Shown piece after piece: positions 12,890-13,346 of a stretch of DNA of 13,346 nt; the first letter of the stretch is position 1; every line of letters starts with the position of its first letter. The translations under genes were made by a program, and so were the position numbers. This DNA is from DASPRM01 sp035319065 (GTDB lineage: Bacteria; Acidobacteriota; Terriglobia; Terriglobales; Acidobacteriaceae): positions 1 through 13,346 of the forward strand of contig DATHDM010000037.1 of the NCBI GenBank assembly GCA_035319065.1, written 5' to 3'. Under the pieces are notes generated by a model. It was not told where the DNA came from and did not search any database. It saw only the letters and a program-made list of their open reading frames with translations.

Positions 12890-13225
12890 ATGGATAACAA
12901 GCCGGCGCAGAACATCCAGGATTCTTTTCTGAACACCGCCCGCAAAGAAAAGACCAACATCACGATTTACCTGATGAGCGGAGTGAAGCTTACCGGGCGG
13001 ATCCGCTCCTTTGATAAATATTCAGTGGTGCTGGAAACCAACAACCAGGAACAGCTCATCTTTAAACACGCGATTTCGACCGTGGTGATGCCGAAGGCAT
13101 TTCATCCTGGGGAATCACGGATCTCGGTCGAGGCCAAGCCGGTGGCCAGCGAGCGGCCGGGTGAATCCCGTCCGGCCGGAGCGCCAGCCAACCATACTGT
13201 GAGTCCTTCCGGGACCGAGGGGTAG
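12890..13225 (+). CDS. hfq: RNA chaperone Hfq
   Basis: A 111-residue Hfq, the hexameric Sm-like RNA chaperone that helps small RNAs pair with mRNAs. The Sm core is at residues ~9-68: QDSFLNTARKEKTNITIYLMSG, then LTGRIRSFDKYSVVLE, ending in FKHAISTVVMP (Sm2, with K59 and H60 of the uridine pocket; the usual Tyr is Phe58). The lateral rim patch that is RRER in E. coli is R18-K-E-K21, still basic. Residues 69-111 form a Pro/Gly/Ser-rich tail that is probably disordered. ATG 12890 follows AAGGAGAT at ideal spacing; the open frame upstream is not Hfq-like. hflX begins within 60 bp in the same direction, the classic hfq-hflX order; miaA, the other usual neighbour, is not here. Confidence 0.97.
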   Translation: MDNKPAQNIQDSFLNTARKEKTNITIYLMSGVKLTGRIRSFDKYSVVLETNNQEQLIFKHAISTVVMPKAFHPGESRISVEAKPVASERPGESRPAGAPANHTVSPSGTEG

Positions 13226-13234
13226 GCTCGCGGG

Positions 13235-13346
13235 TTGCGCCGTAAGAATCTCCATAGCAGGACGAAAACTCTTCGCCGTGTGCCGGAGGCACGGAGCACG
13301 GCCAAAGGGGCGCCGGAGCACGTCTTTCTGGTGGGTGTGGACTACC
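13235..13346 (+). CDS. hflX: GTPase HflX, N-terminal fragment (3' partial)
   Basis: After the hfq stop an open frame runs to the right edge. From GTG 13280 it reads MPEARSTAKGAPEHVF, followed by LVGVDY at the edge; EHVFLVGVDY is the expected opening of the HflX N-terminal domain (compare E-R-A-x-L-V-G-V in homologues). HflX is a ribosome-associated GTPase that splits stalled or heat-damaged ribosomes. The start is unresolved: TTG 13235, which is in the hfq frame with GAGGGG upstream, or GTG 13280. Only about 37 codons are inside the window, so the call rests on this short match plus the conserved hfq-hflX order. Confidence 0.7.
   Translation, partial: MRRKNLHSRTKTLRRVPEARSTAKGAPEHVFLVGVDY

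Noticed and set aside
1..13346. Mobile element, CRISPR array, toxin-antitoxin or defence island
   Set aside because: No transposase, integrase, repeat array, attachment site or defence gene is visible; gene content and base use look uniform and chromosomal.

Overview
This 13.3 kb window is GC-rich chromosomal DNA, most likely from an Acidobacteriota genome of the Koribacter/Terriglobia type. The strongest evidence is an RNA. The leader of nadA (8327-8432) folds as the two tandem domains of the NAD+-I riboswitch (the former 'nadA motif'), which as far as I recall is known essentially from Acidobacteria. The protein content fits: a YVTN-propeller/phosphoesterase, DUF2203, DUF309, a PilZ-GAF-TonB fusion, and Hfq followed by HflX. 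I see no mobile element, tRNA, rRNA, CRISPR array or phage gene.

Layout. Left edge: the C-terminal part of a propeller/alkaline-phosphatase-superfamily protein (+), then Mn-type superoxide dismutase (+) with a good intrinsic terminator. Next, on the minus strand, come moaA (molybdopterin) and cysK (cysteine synthase). Between divergent cysK and a DinB-family gene lies a near-consensus CRP/FNR-type site, placed where a class II activator of cysK would sit. About 400 bp after dinB hold no intact gene. Then follow a small coiled-coil protein and a 658-residue PilZ-GAF-transmembrane-TonB protein (+), the riboswitch, nadA, a DUF2203 gene and an SH3-domain lipoprotein (+). On the minus strand a urate-hydroxylase-type (PuuD) membrane protein is followed 21 bp later by a DUF309 gene. 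The right edge has hfq (+) and the first residues of hflX (+), which runs out of the window.

The genes are mostly housekeeping: Fe-S and cofactor metabolism (moaA, nadA, cysK), oxidative defence (sodA) and RNA regulation (hfq, hflX). The less ordinary parts are the complete tandem riboswitch beside a GTG start, the cytoplasmic-sensor-to-periplasm fusion protein, the cysK/dinB palindrome, and two structured leaders (before moaA and before the SH3 lipoprotein) that I cannot assign to a known RNA family. I do not see a wholly new multi-gene system. The best candidates for undescribed biology are the PilZ-GAF-TonB protein with its coiled-coil neighbour and the unassigned leaders.
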